Source: Acidobacteriota bacterium (GTDB taxonomy: Bacteria; Acidobacteriota; Terriglobia; UBA7540). From it: DNA of 43,895 nucleotides. The notes under the pieces were generated by a model. That model was not told the origin of the DNA, searched no databases, and saw only the letters and a program-made list of their open reading frames with translations. This document shows, piece after piece, positions 9,163 to 17,983 of this stretch. Position 1 is the first letter of the stretch. Each line of letters starts with the position of its first letter. Location: assembly GCA_003225365.1 (NCBI GenBank), contig QHZN01000016.1, forward strand, positions 1-43,895, read 5' to 3'. Made by a program: the position numbers and the translations under genes.

Positions 9163-11304
9163 TCATTTGGACGTACTCAGCACTTTGACGTCGAGCGGGG
9201 GGATGGAGATTTGGCCCGATTCCGTTTCACCCGTCAGCGCGTTTCGGTAAGAGCCTTCGAGCGTCACGGTCTGGGCGCTTTCAGTGTAGTTCAGCAGGAA
9301 GACAATCCTTTCCCCTTCCTTCTGGCGCGTGGCCATCTCGACGCCAGCCGGCAGCTTCGGTCCAATGGCGATGCCTGCCTGTTTCGCCACGGCCTCGGCG
9401 CCGTGGTCGTAGAAATTGTCGGATGAGGATTCCGTGCCGACGTAATACACCCAGCCCTTGCCGACTCGATTGCGGGTCACGGCGGCTTTGCCGGCGTAGT
9501 AGCCCTTGGCGTAGGTTGCGAGCACCTCGGCCGTCGAAGGCTCGAGGATATCGAACCAAACCCGCGCCGGGAAGCGCCCGGCCGCGCCCGCGTCAATCTC
9601 CTGCTCCTGATTGGTTTGCGGGTCGAACTCGTGGATGGCGACCCCGGCGAGCGAAGCGAGCGGCCCGGGCAGCGTGTGGTCCGTGACGACGTTATGCTCA
9701 TCCTTCACCCCCGAGCGGTAGGTAAGCACCAGCGCTCCTCCCTGCTCGACAAACTGGCGGAGCTTCGAGACGAGTGGCGCGTCCACCACGAACAGAGATG
9801 GCGCGATGATGACCTTGTACGATGAGAATTCGCTTTGCGGGAAGACCACGTCTACGTTGATGCCCTGGCGCCGGCGGGCGTCGTAGTACTCGTGCAGTTG
9901 GCGATTGTAATCGAAATTGGCTTTGGGCCCGCCCGAGGCTCCGGCGCCCTCAATGAGCGGCTGAATGTGGAACGCCCAGCGCGAGTCGGGCGAAACCAGC
10001 AGCGCGACCTCCGAAACCACCTTTGAGCCGTCGAGCAGCTCCGTGAGCTTCGGCAATTCCTTGCCCATCTGGGCGACCACCTGGTAGCGCGCGTTCGGGT
10101 AGCTGTCCTGATCGAGGATGCCCTGCCAGTACTGCTCGGTCCCGAAGCGCGAGGTGCGCCAACGGAAGAAACAGACGCCGTCCGCACCGTGCGCAATAGC
10201 CTGATATGCCCAGACGCGGTAGAGCGCCGGGGATGCTTGCCGCCCCCAAAAGATTTGCCAGCCTGGCAAGCCGCCTTGCTGTTCCATCACCATGAAGCTC
10301 TGGTTTTCTATCGACCTGCGCATCAAGTCGTGCCCGAGCGCCGGGCCGTAATAGCTCGCGTAGTCGGGCTCGAACATTGGGTAATTGTCCCAGGCGACGA
10401 AGTCGAGCGAAGCGTTGAGCACCGAGTAGTCGATGGCGTCGAAGAGGCCCATTTCGTTGTGCGTGATGGCCTTCGAGGGGGCGATTCTCCTCAGGATGCC
10501 CGCCTGGAATTTCAGATAGTCAGCGGTCGAGTCGCTGAAGAAACGGTTGTAATCGAGAGCGAGGCTCGGGCTGTGGGCTTCGTAGAGCGTGTTCCAGGGA
10601 AGCGGCACTTGGCTCCAGGCAGTGTAGGTGTGCCCCCAGAAGATCGTGCCCCAGGCACGGTTCAGCGCCGCGAGCGTTGGATACTTGGACCGGCACCATT
10701 TTTGAAACGCCGTCTGGCAATAGGAGTCGTAGCAGTAGGGGCCGCCGAGCTCGTTGTCTATCTGCCAGCCAAGGACGCCGGGGTGGTCCTTGTAGTGCTC
10801 AGCTATCGCCCCGACGATGCGGCGCGTGGCGGCAAGGAAATCGGGGTTATGCAGGCAATAGTTCCGCCGCGAACCGAAGCGGTAGCGGACGCCGTGCTCA
10901 TCCATGGCCGCGATGTCGGGATATCTTGCGTAGAGCCAGGCGGGTGGCGCGGCCGTCGGCGTCCCGAGCACGGCTCGGATGCCGTGCGCGTTCAGCACTT
11001 TCAAGGCTCGGTCGAGCCAAGCGAAATCGAACCGGCCTTCCTCCGGCTGCATTTTCGCCCAGGCAAATTCTCCGAGGCGCACAAAGTTGATCCCCGCCTG
11101 CTCCATCATCGCTGCGTCTTTTTCCCATTGGCCCTCATCCCAGGCTTCCGGGTAGTAGTCCACGCCGTAAACGAAGCGGCCGCCATTCCAGGCGATGAGA
11201 TCGAAGGGCTTGGCCACCGGCACGTGAGGCCCGGCCCCGAACGTGGCCCGAGAGAGGGCGGCACTGGCGAAGAGGACAAGGAACAGGCGGAGGTTCGGTT
11301 TCAC
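9163..11304 (-). CDS. Secreted GH42 beta-galactosidase
   Basis: This family 42 glycoside hydrolase has about 713 residues and cleaves terminal beta-galactosides by a retaining mechanism. The GTG start at 11304 is chosen because AAAGGAGT lies seven bases upstream and because it begins a clean signal peptide (LRLFLVLFASAALSRATFGA), so the enzyme acts in the periplasm or outside. Family marks are FVYGVDYYPEAW, FVRLGEFAWAKMQPEEG, TPTAAPPAWL, HNPDF and the acid/base Glu in GWQIDNELGG. A likely nucleophile Glu is in FMVMEQQGG. The C-terminal part contains the trimerisation-like Rossmann domain (VIIAPSLFVVD, GGALVLTYRSG) and a final beta domain ending in PPLDVKVLST. The gene stands alone and is transcribed away from pfkA. 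Confidence 0.93.
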   Translation of the reverse strand: MKPNLRLFLVLFASAALSRATFGAGPHVPVAKPFDLIAWNGGRFVYGVDYYPEAWDEGQWEKDAAMMEQAGINFVRLGEFAWAKMQPEEGRFDFAWLDRALKVLNAHGIRAVLGTPTAAPPAWLYARYPDIAAMDEHGVRYRFGSRRNYCLHNPDFLAATRRIVGAIAEHYKDHPGVLGWQIDNELGGPYCYDSYCQTAFQKWCRSKYPTLAALNRAWGTIFWGHTYTAWSQVPLPWNTLYEAHSPSLALDYNRFFSDSTADYLKFQAGILRRIAPSKAITHNEMGLFDAIDYSVLNASLDFVAWDNYPMFEPDYASYYGPALGHDLMRRSIENQSFMVMEQQGGLPGWQIFWGRQASPALYRVWAYQAIAHGADGVCFFRWRTSRFGTEQYWQGILDQDSYPNARYQVVAQMGKELPKLTELLDGSKVVSEVALLVSPDSRWAFHIQPLIEGAGASGGPKANFDYNRQLHEYYDARRRQGINVDVVFPQSEFSSYKVIIAPSLFVVDAPLVSKLRQFVEQGGALVLTYRSGVKDEHNVVTDHTLPGPLASLAGVAIHEFDPQTNQEQEIDAGAAGRFPARVWFDILEPSTAEVLATYAKGYYAGKAAVTRNRVGKGWVYYVGTESSSDNFYDHGAEAVAKQAGIAIGPKLPAGVEMATRQKEGERIVFLLNYTESAQTVTLEGSYRNALTGETESGQISIPPLDVKVLSTSK

Positions 11305-11381
11305 GGCTTGACTCCTTTCGAAAGCCCTTCGGACGATGGTCCGACCCCCCGGCACTCGCTCGGGGAGGAGGGCGAGGCGTC

Positions 11382-11410
11382 ATTATTGGCGCCACGGCGG
11401 GGGCTGTCAA
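11382..11410 (-). promoter_or_regulatory. Sigma-70 promoter for the GH42 gene
   Basis: On the reverse strand TTGACA (11405-11410) and AATAAT (11382-11387) are separated by 17 bases, close to consensus. The predicted leader before the GTG start at 11304 is about 70 bases. Confidence 0.6.
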
Positions 11411-11442
11411 TCCGATTCAGACGTTCGAGTGCACTCACGGCG

Positions 11443-11487
11443 CTCCCTTCGACTCCGCTCAGGGACAGTGAGGGAAGTCGAACTGTG
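11443..11487. repeat. 45-bp dispersed repeat, copy A
   Basis: The element begins CTCCCTTCGACTCCGCTCAG and ends GTCGAACTGTG. It matches the reverse complement of 34510-34554 at 44 of 45 positions. It lies between the two divergent promoters of the beta-galactosidase gene and pfkA. Confidence 0.85.
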
Positions 11488-11606
11488 AGGGATAAGTCGA
11501 AGCGCGGAAGCAGGCAAAGTACGTCATTCCGCGAGAAGCAACCGGGCCCCACGTGGAATTCAATCTCGAGTTCCAATCCCGCAGAGAACTGGTGGGGAAC
11601 GCGAAT

Positions 11607-11635
11607 TTGACCCGAGCTCTGATTTCCTGTTACAT
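11607..11635 (+). promoter_or_regulatory. Sigma-70 promoter for pfkA
   Basis: TTGACC (11607-11612) and TTACAT (11630-11635) have 17-base spacing. The leader to the ATG at 11749 would be about 105 bases. No riboswitch-like fold was recognised in it. Confidence 0.5.
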
Positions 11636-11748
11636 TTCTTGGCTCGCGCGTATTCGCAGGACTACTTCTTGGGGCGCCTTCCCAGAGGTTGGGAGGGCTT
11701 GAAAACAACGACCGAGTGCAAGGGAGACTCAGAAAAGCTCGGAGACCA

Positions 11749-12795
11749 ATGGCCAAGCAATCCAAAGGGACGATTGGCGTCTTAACGGGTGGAGGCGATT
11801 GTCCGGGGCTGAACGCTGTGATCCGCGCCATCGTGCGCCGAGCCGTGATGCTTGAATACAGCGTGCTGGGTATCAAGAACGGCTGGCTGGGGCTCGTCAA
11901 AGGCATGGTAGAGCCGCTCTCACTTTTGTCGGTCTCCGGAATTTTGCCGCGTGGCGGCACCATCTTGGGAACTTCGCGGACGAATCCCTCGAAGAGCGAG
12001 AGCGACATGAAAAAGCTCCTCACAAACCTGAAGCGGCTCAAGATTGATTTCGTGGTCGCGGTGGGCGGCGAGGATACGCTTGGGGTGGCGCGCTATCTGG
12101 CCGGACAAGGCGTCGACGTCGTCGGAGTGCCCAAGACCATTGACAACGACGTGGAAGGGACGGATCAGACCTTCGGTTTTGACACCGCGGTTTCGATCGT
12201 CACGGAGGCCATTGACCGGCTCCACTCGACCGCCGAGGCACACCAGCGCGTTATGGTGGTGGAGGTCATGGGGCGCCACACGGGCTGGATCGCGACCGTG
12301 GGGGGACTGGCCGGCGGCGCGGATTGCATCCTCATCCCAGAGCGGCCGACCACGATGGATCAAATCTGCGAGGTCCTTCAAAAGCGCCACGGGCGCGGCC
12401 GGGTCTTCTCCATCGTGGTGGTGGCGGAAGGCTTCAAGCTTTCGACTGACGGCCACCTGGTGACCAAAGACCAGAAGCTCGATCAGTTCGGACACGTGCA
12501 CTTGGGCGGAATCGGCGAAGTGATTGGGAAAGAGATCGAAAAGCGAACGGGGTTCGAGACGCGCGTCACTGTCCTCGGGCACGTCCAGCGCGGCGGGTCC
12601 CCGACGGCCTTCGATCGCGTGCTCGGGACGCGCTACGGCGTCAAAGCCGTGGACTTGATTGAAGAGAAGAAGTTCGGTTCGATGGTGAGCTTGCGAGGAA
12701 ACCGCATCACCTCCGTCCCTCTCAGCAAAGCCATGCGCCGGCTGAAGTTTGTGGACCCCGAACTGGTCCGCACGGCGGAGATTTTTTACGGATAA
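11749..12795 (+). CDS. pfkA: 6-phosphofructokinase, group III type
   Basis: It phosphorylates fructose 6-phosphate to the 1,6-bisphosphate, the committing step of glycolysis (or the reversible step if pyrophosphate is the donor). The 348-residue protein has the phosphate-donor loop GVLTGGGDCPGLN, GGEDTLGVARYL, the catalytic PKTIDND loop with the TDQTFGFDTA helix, MGRHTGWIA, the substrate-binding segment ETRVTVLGHVQRGGSP and a conserved end. ATG 11749 follows a GGAG and is preferred to an upstream in-frame start. Asp after GGE and Lys in PKTIDND are typical of the mixed PPi/ATP clade, in which donor use cannot be told from these two residues alone. No other glycolytic gene is adjacent. The 3' end nearly abuts the convergent gene at 12813, with no clear terminator between them. 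Confidence 0.92.
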   Translation: MAKQSKGTIGVLTGGGDCPGLNAVIRAIVRRAVMLEYSVLGIKNGWLGLVKGMVEPLSLLSVSGILPRGGTILGTSRTNPSKSESDMKKLLTNLKRLKIDFVVAVGGEDTLGVARYLAGQGVDVVGVPKTIDNDVEGTDQTFGFDTAVSIVTEAIDRLHSTAEAHQRVMVVEVMGRHTGWIATVGGLAGGADCILIPERPTTMDQICEVLQKRHGRGRVFSIVVVAEGFKLSTDGHLVTKDQKLDQFGHVHLGGIGEVIGKEIEKRTGFETRVTVLGHVQRGGSPTAFDRVLGTRYGVKAVDLIEEKKFGSMVSLRGNRITSVPLSKAMRRLKFVDPELVRTAEIFYG

Positions 12796-12812
12796 TGCCG
12801 CGGAGTCGTGGC

Positions 12813-13544
12813 TTACTCCCCCTCGCGGACGGAGAGCACCCTGGCCACGTGGTGCGTGAAGCGCTCGAGGTCGGCCGCGAACGCCGCGAGCGTGGAGTGC
12901 GGCAGGCAGAACAGGTACGTTCGGTAGGCTAGCAGGGACTCCTTCGTCACCAGGTCAAAATCGTGGTAAAGAAGGTCGAGGCGACGCCAAAGCTCCGGCG
13001 GCTGCCCGTCCGGCCCTTCGCCATAGCGGTACGCGCGGCGGAACTCCGAGGTGAGCGCCGCCGTCGCCCGGCGCAAGACGCGGATGCGAAGCTGAAACCG
13101 CAGTTTCGTCCGGTAAACCAATTGGTCGAGGAGCTCGTGCATTCGGACGAAATCCTTCATGACGGCGGACTTGAATTCATAAGAGGAGAGGCTCCGGAGC
13201 GGAACCACCACGCTCAGGGCGCCCAGGTGCGCCAGGATAGCATTGAGAAGGCCGGTGAGGATTTCCTGCTGGCGGTCCCACTCACTTAGAGTGAGGCGGA
13301 TGAGGCGCCAAGCGATTTCGGCATTTCCGCGGTCGCGCTCCTCGAAGGCGTCGTTCAAGGAAATGCCGAGGATTGCATCTTGTGTCTCGATCTCGCGCGC
13401 CAGCGGCTCGTAATGCTTTTGCCGCTCGGCCGAAAGCGGGAGAAGACCCGCGCAACGACGAGGGTTTTGGGCGCTGATGTCGAGCAAGCGGCGGAGCATG
13501 AACGCCGCCACGACCAGCACCAGTCCGCCCGCCAACCAACCCAT
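12813..13544 (-). CDS. Membrane-anchored protein of unknown function
   Basis: This is a 243-residue protein that I do not recognise. It has one N-terminal hydrophobic helix (residues 2-18, GWLAGGLVLVVAAFMLRRLL) followed by a soluble, largely helical domain rich in Arg, Leu and Glu. Hydrophobic heptads in the middle (EWDRQQEILTGLLNAILAHL, MHELLDQLVYRTKLRFQLRI) suggest a helical bundle or coiled coil. There is no catalytic motif and no metal-binding Cys/His cluster. The predicted topology is a short anchor with the body probably in the cytoplasm, since basic residues follow the helix. A strong promoter lies directly upstream, with its -10 box eight bases before the ATG. The gene is convergent with pfkA. 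GC-rich codon use resembles the neighbours, so it is probably a real gene. Confidence 0.7.
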   Translation of the reverse strand: MGWLAGGLVLVVAAFMLRRLLDISAQNPRRCAGLLPLSAERQKHYEPLAREIETQDAILGISLNDAFEERDRGNAEIAWRLIRLTLSEWDRQQEILTGLLNAILAHLGALSVVVPLRSLSSYEFKSAVMKDFVRMHELLDQLVYRTKLRFQLRIRVLRRATAALTSEFRRAYRYGEGPDGQPPELWRRLDLLYHDFDLVTKESLLAYRTYLFCLPHSTLAAFAADLERFTHHVARVLSVREGE

Positions 13545-13552
13545 AATACACC

Positions 13553-13581
13553 ATCATAAAGAATCGTCTTCGCCATCTCAA
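13553..13581 (-). promoter_or_regulatory. Sigma-70 promoter, probably leaderless transcript
   Basis: On the reverse strand TTGAGA (13576-13581) and TATGAT (13553-13558) are 17 bases apart. Only eight bases separate the -10 box from the ATG at 13544, so the expected transcript start falls within a base or two of the start codon. No ribosome site is seen. Confidence 0.6.
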
Positions 13582-13782
13582 GCTTCAATCCGCGTAGTTT
13601 CCTAATTGGTTAACAGACCCCCTTGAGTGAGTCGTCAGAGCATAGCTTCAGCGTGGGTCCTCAGGGCATGGCTTCCGCGATGCCTTAATCCGGCCGACCT
13701 CAGACACTCCCCCGCGGGTTAAGCCGCTGAGGTTTGCCGAGGGCCGACCTGCCGGCCCCTCCTTTTCAATTCCCCCGCTTCC

Positions 13783-13811
13783 TTGACGGCATTTCCTGCC
13801 AAACCTATAAT
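13783..13811 (+). promoter_or_regulatory. Strong sigma-70 promoter for lysS
   Basis: TTGACG (13783-13788) and a perfect TATAAT (13806-13811) have 17-base spacing. It lies 47 bases before the TTG start chosen for lysS and rules out upstream in-frame starts at or before the -35 box. Confidence 0.8.
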
Positions 13812-13857
13812 CCGATGTCGGTTTTCACCGCGCGGGCGAAGCCCAAACGAGGGAGAT

Positions 13858-15507
<1,650 letters not shown>

Positions 15508-15540
15508 CGGCGCGCGGGCCTGCGTTCCGTAGATGATTGT

Positions 15541-15564
15541 GTAGCACGGGGGTCTCGGCCGTGC
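15541..15564. repeat. GTAG-headed hairpin (REP-like)
   Basis: GTAG at 15541 is followed by the arms GCACGG (15544-15549) and CCGTGC (15559-15564). It is a single copy immediately upstream of the doublet at 15581. Confidence 0.5.
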
Positions 15565-15580
15565 ACGAGCGACAAATCCG

Positions 15581-15674
15581 GTAGCGCAGAGTTTCGCTTC
15601 TCAGTAACTCTGCGGCTTTTCGTCAATCACGAATCCAAGAACGGCCGCGGAGTTGAAGAACAACTCCGCGCTAC
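15581..15674. repeat. REPIN-like hairpin doublet
   Basis: GTAG (15581) heads a perfect 9-bp stem, CGCAGAGTT (15585-15593) with AACTCTGCG (15606-15614). A second perfect 10-bp stem, CGCGGAGTTG (15646-15655) with CAACTCCGCG (15661-15670), ends in CTAC (15671-15674). Two hairpins in opposite orientation bounded by GTAG and CTAC is the REPIN layout. It occupies the lysS to small-gene interval. Confidence 0.75.
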
Positions 15675-15797
15675 CTCTCCGCCCCGGGAAGCATGGCGAA
15701 TAGCTCATTCGCTCGCTCATTATACAATCCTCTTCAGGCGGAGGGCACAGAACGGGTAAAATAGGCCATACACGTCATGCACTTCGAGGAAGACGTG

Positions 15798-16001
15798 ATG
15801 CGACCCGAGTACGATCTCAGGGGCGGAGTTCGAGGCAAGTATTACAAACAATATAAAGAGGGGACAAACGTTGTGCTGCTCGAGCCTGATGTGGCCGCCG
15901 TGTTCCGCGACTCAGAATCTGTGAATCAAGCTCGCCGGGTCCTGATAAAGGCGGCAGGCCAATTGGAGCAACCTGCCTCGCCCAAAGCAGGCCGCAGCTA
16001 G
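15798..16001 (+). CDS. Small orphan protein, antitoxin-like
   Basis: This 67-residue protein starts at ATG 15798, chosen over the in-frame ATG at 15777 because GAGGAA lies just before it. It reads MRPEYDLRGGVRGKYYKQY, then EGTNVVLLEPDVAAVF and DSESVNQARRVL, with a Pro/Lys-rich tail. This resembles a widespread family of small bacterial proteins (MR.EYD...RGKY... with DSE.VN.ALR) that often lie beside toxin-antitoxin genes and are suspected antitoxins. No toxin gene is visible on either side here, so the role is open. It ends 31 bases before the lolC-like gene and could be co-transcribed with it. Confidence 0.6.
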   Translation: MRPEYDLRGGVRGKYYKQYKEGTNVVLLEPDVAAVFRDSESVNQARRVLIKAAGQLEQPASPKAGRS

Positions 16002-16032
16002 CCCCCAGGCCGGCGCAGAGCCAGATGCGACC

Positions 16033-17262
16033 ATGCGATTCGAATTCTTCGTCGCTCTTCGCTACCTCAAGGCCAAGCGGCGGCAGGCGGTGATTTCGAT
16101 CGTCACCGCGATTTCTGTCCTGGGGGTGATGGCAGGCGTCGCGGCGCTTTTGGTGGCGCTGGCAGTCAACAATGGCTTTCGCGAAGACCTGGAGCAGCGC
16201 CTGCTCGGCGCGACGTCGAACATCAACCTGGTGCGGGCGGCGAACGACGGCATCCGCAACTACGAAGCTCTGGCGGACCAGCTCGGCCGACTGCCTCACG
16301 TCGCTGCGGCGGCTCCCGCGCTCTACGAAGAAGTGCTCATCTCCAGCCGCTCGCGCGCGCAAGGCATCGTCTTGAAAGGCGTTGACCCGGCGCGCGAGGT
16401 CAAGGTGGGCGACTTGCTCCGGCGGATCCGTGAAGGCTCGCTCGAAGGCCTCAGCCGGACCTACGCGGACGCCGACCCGATCGCCATCGGGAAGGAACTG
16501 GCGAAGTCGCTTGGTGTATTCATCGGCGACACGGTGCTGGTGACCAGCCCGCAAGGGACGGTGACGCCGTTTGGAGTGGTTCCCAAATTCCGGCATTTCC
16601 GCGTGGTCGCGGTCTTCGATTCGGGCTTCTACGATTTCGACGCCACCTGGGCGTTCACAAATCTCGGCGCCGCGCAACGTCTCTTCGGCCTTCAGAACAT
16701 CGCCTCCGTCATTGGATTCAAGATTGACGACATTTATCGGGCGGAGCCTGTCGCCGCCTCGATTCGCCAGGCGACCGGCGCCGGCTTCGAGACAACCACT
16801 TGGATGGAGCAGAACCGGTCCCTCTTCAGCGCGCTTGAACTCGAGCGACTGGTGACGATTCTCACCATCGGCCTGATCGTGCTGGTCGCCGCGCTCAATA
16901 TTTTCATCACGCTCGCCATGATGGTGATGGACAAGAGCCGCGACATCGCCGTGCTGCGCTCGATGGGCGCGACGGAACGGCAGATTGGGGCCGTCTTCAC
17001 GCTTCACGGGCTGCTCATCGCCGCTTTTGGCACGGGCTTGGGATTGGTGGTCGGGTACGGCGTATCGTGGCTCGGCGATACTTACAAATTGATTCATGTC
17101 CAGGCCGACGTGTATGCGCTGGCATTTGTTCCCTTCCACGCGCGGGCCTGGGACGGCGTCTGGATCGCGGCCGCCGCCCTCGCCGTCAGTTTCCTCGCCA
17201 CACTTTACCCCTCCCTGGCCGCTGCGCGCCTGAATCCCGTGGAAATCCTTCGCTACGAATAG
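16033..17262 (+). CDS. lolC: LolC/LolE-type ABC transporter permease
   Basis: This 409-residue inner-membrane protein is of the FtsX/MacB-like topology used by lipoprotein-releasing transporters. TM1 is at about 22-47 (ISIVTAISVLGVMAGVAALLVALAV). A large periplasmic domain covers about 50-270. Three C-terminal helices follow (LTIGLIVLVAALNIFITLAMMV, LHGLLIAAFGTGLGLVVGYG, WIAAAALAVSFLATLYPSLAA). The LolC/E marks are ALRYLKAKRRQ, the cytoplasmic coupling segment MDKSRDIAVLRSMGAT and the end AARLNPVEILRYE. It takes lipoproteins from the inner membrane for transfer to LolA. The matching ATPase, lolD, lies 2.8 kb downstream on the same strand, separated by three reverse-strand genes. No second lolC/E copy is present, so it may act as a homodimer like LolF-type proteins. 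Confidence 0.88.
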   Translation: MRFEFFVALRYLKAKRRQAVISIVTAISVLGVMAGVAALLVALAVNNGFREDLEQRLLGATSNINLVRAANDGIRNYEALADQLGRLPHVAAAAPALYEEVLISSRSRAQGIVLKGVDPAREVKVGDLLRRIREGSLEGLSRTYADADPIAIGKELAKSLGVFIGDTVLVTSPQGTVTPFGVVPKFRHFRVVAVFDSGFYDFDATWAFTNLGAAQRLFGLQNIASVIGFKIDDIYRAEPVAASIRQATGAGFETTTWMEQNRSLFSALELERLVTILTIGLIVLVAALNIFITLAMMVMDKSRDIAVLRSMGATERQIGAVFTLHGLLIAAFGTGLGLVVGYGVSWLGDTYKLIHVQADVYALAFVPFHARAWDGVWIAAAALAVSFLATLYPSLAAARLNPVEILRYE

Positions 17263-17282
17263 CTACGGGTTCCATTTCCGGA

Positions 17283-17364
17283 CCGGTGCTAAGAACTGGG
17301 GAACAGGGACTGGGGACGAGGCACTAGGGGGGAGTCCCCGATCGCTAGTCCCTAGTCCCGGCAC
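17283..17364. repeat. Inverted repeat after lolC
   Basis: GGGACTGGGGAC near 17307 is answered by GTCCCTAGTCCC near 17348, with one mismatch, across a G-rich spacer. It separates the convergent lolC-like gene and the ABC-2 permease gene and might stop transcription from both sides, although no T-run follows it. Confidence 0.35.
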
Positions 17365-17976
17365 TCAGGTCAGTCGCTTTCTCTGGAGGAATAACAGCGA
17401 AAGGCAGAAGCAAAGCGCCGCGAGAGCCAAATCGTATCCGAAAGCGCCAAAGGCGTGCGCCCACTGGCCATGGGAGACGCGCAGGACCGGATGCATGGCG
17501 GTGGCGAGAAAGGTCAGGTAACCAATCATGCCGACACACATCGCGAAGGAATCGAGGGAGACAAACAGCACGCCCATCTGCACGTGCAGGCGGAAGGCGA
17601 GACAGGCGGTCATCGCGACGGCCGTTATCAGAAGTTGTATGAAGAGGGAGACCAGAATCGCCGCCAGGAACGCCGAGACCAGCCACAGGCCGGGAGGGCA
17701 CGGCTTCGTGAAGACCATCTTGAGATTGCGCGCGCGCAAGTGCGAAGAGACCAGAAACAGGCCAAGCGCCGCGCTGAAAATTACCAGGAATATCTCCATT
17801 TCATCGAGCGCGATGCGGATGACGTCGAACACCGTCAATTTCGTGGCCATGAACAGTTGCGGCAACGCGAACAATACGATGATCCCGAGGAAAACCAGGC
17901 CGAACGCCAAGAGCAGGCGGCTGCGCCGGAAGTAAATGAGATGTGCCGTTATGTTGGCCCACAACAGGCCGAGCAT
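17365..17976 (-). CDS. ABC-2 type transporter permease
   Basis: This 203-residue integral membrane protein has about six hydrophobic helices: LLLAFGLVFLGIIVLFALP, MEIFLVIFSAALGLFLVSS, LWLVSAFLAAILVSLFIQLLI, then VLFVSLDSFAMCVGMIGYLTFLA and a final LALAALCFCLSLLFL. It starts seven bases after the stop of the ATPase gene and must be its partner. The short length and the position of the helices fit ABC-2 exporter permeases, with the N-terminal cytoplasmic helix GLLWANITAHLIYFRRSR. The substrate is unknown. It is the third gene of the reverse island TlpA-ATPase-permease. Confidence 0.8.
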   Translation of the reverse strand: MLGLLWANITAHLIYFRRSRLLLAFGLVFLGIIVLFALPQLFMATKLTVFDVIRIALDEMEIFLVIFSAALGLFLVSSHLRARNLKMVFTKPCPPGLWLVSAFLAAILVSLFIQLLITAVAMTACLAFRLHVQMGVLFVSLDSFAMCVGMIGYLTFLATAMHPVLRVSHGQWAHAFGAFGYDLALAALCFCLSLLFLQRKRLT

Positions 17977-17983
17977 CGGAGCC

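Noticed and set aside
10189-11610. A 473-codon forward frame opposite the GH42 gene
   Set aside because: Shadow of the beta-galactosidase gene; no recognisable domain, and it runs through the promoter region and the 45-bp repeat.
15817-17139. A 440-codon open frame on the reverse strand opposite the lolC-like gene
   Set aside because: It is a GC-bias shadow: composition is His/Arg/Asp-rich with no domain, while the forward frame is a clear LolC/E protein.
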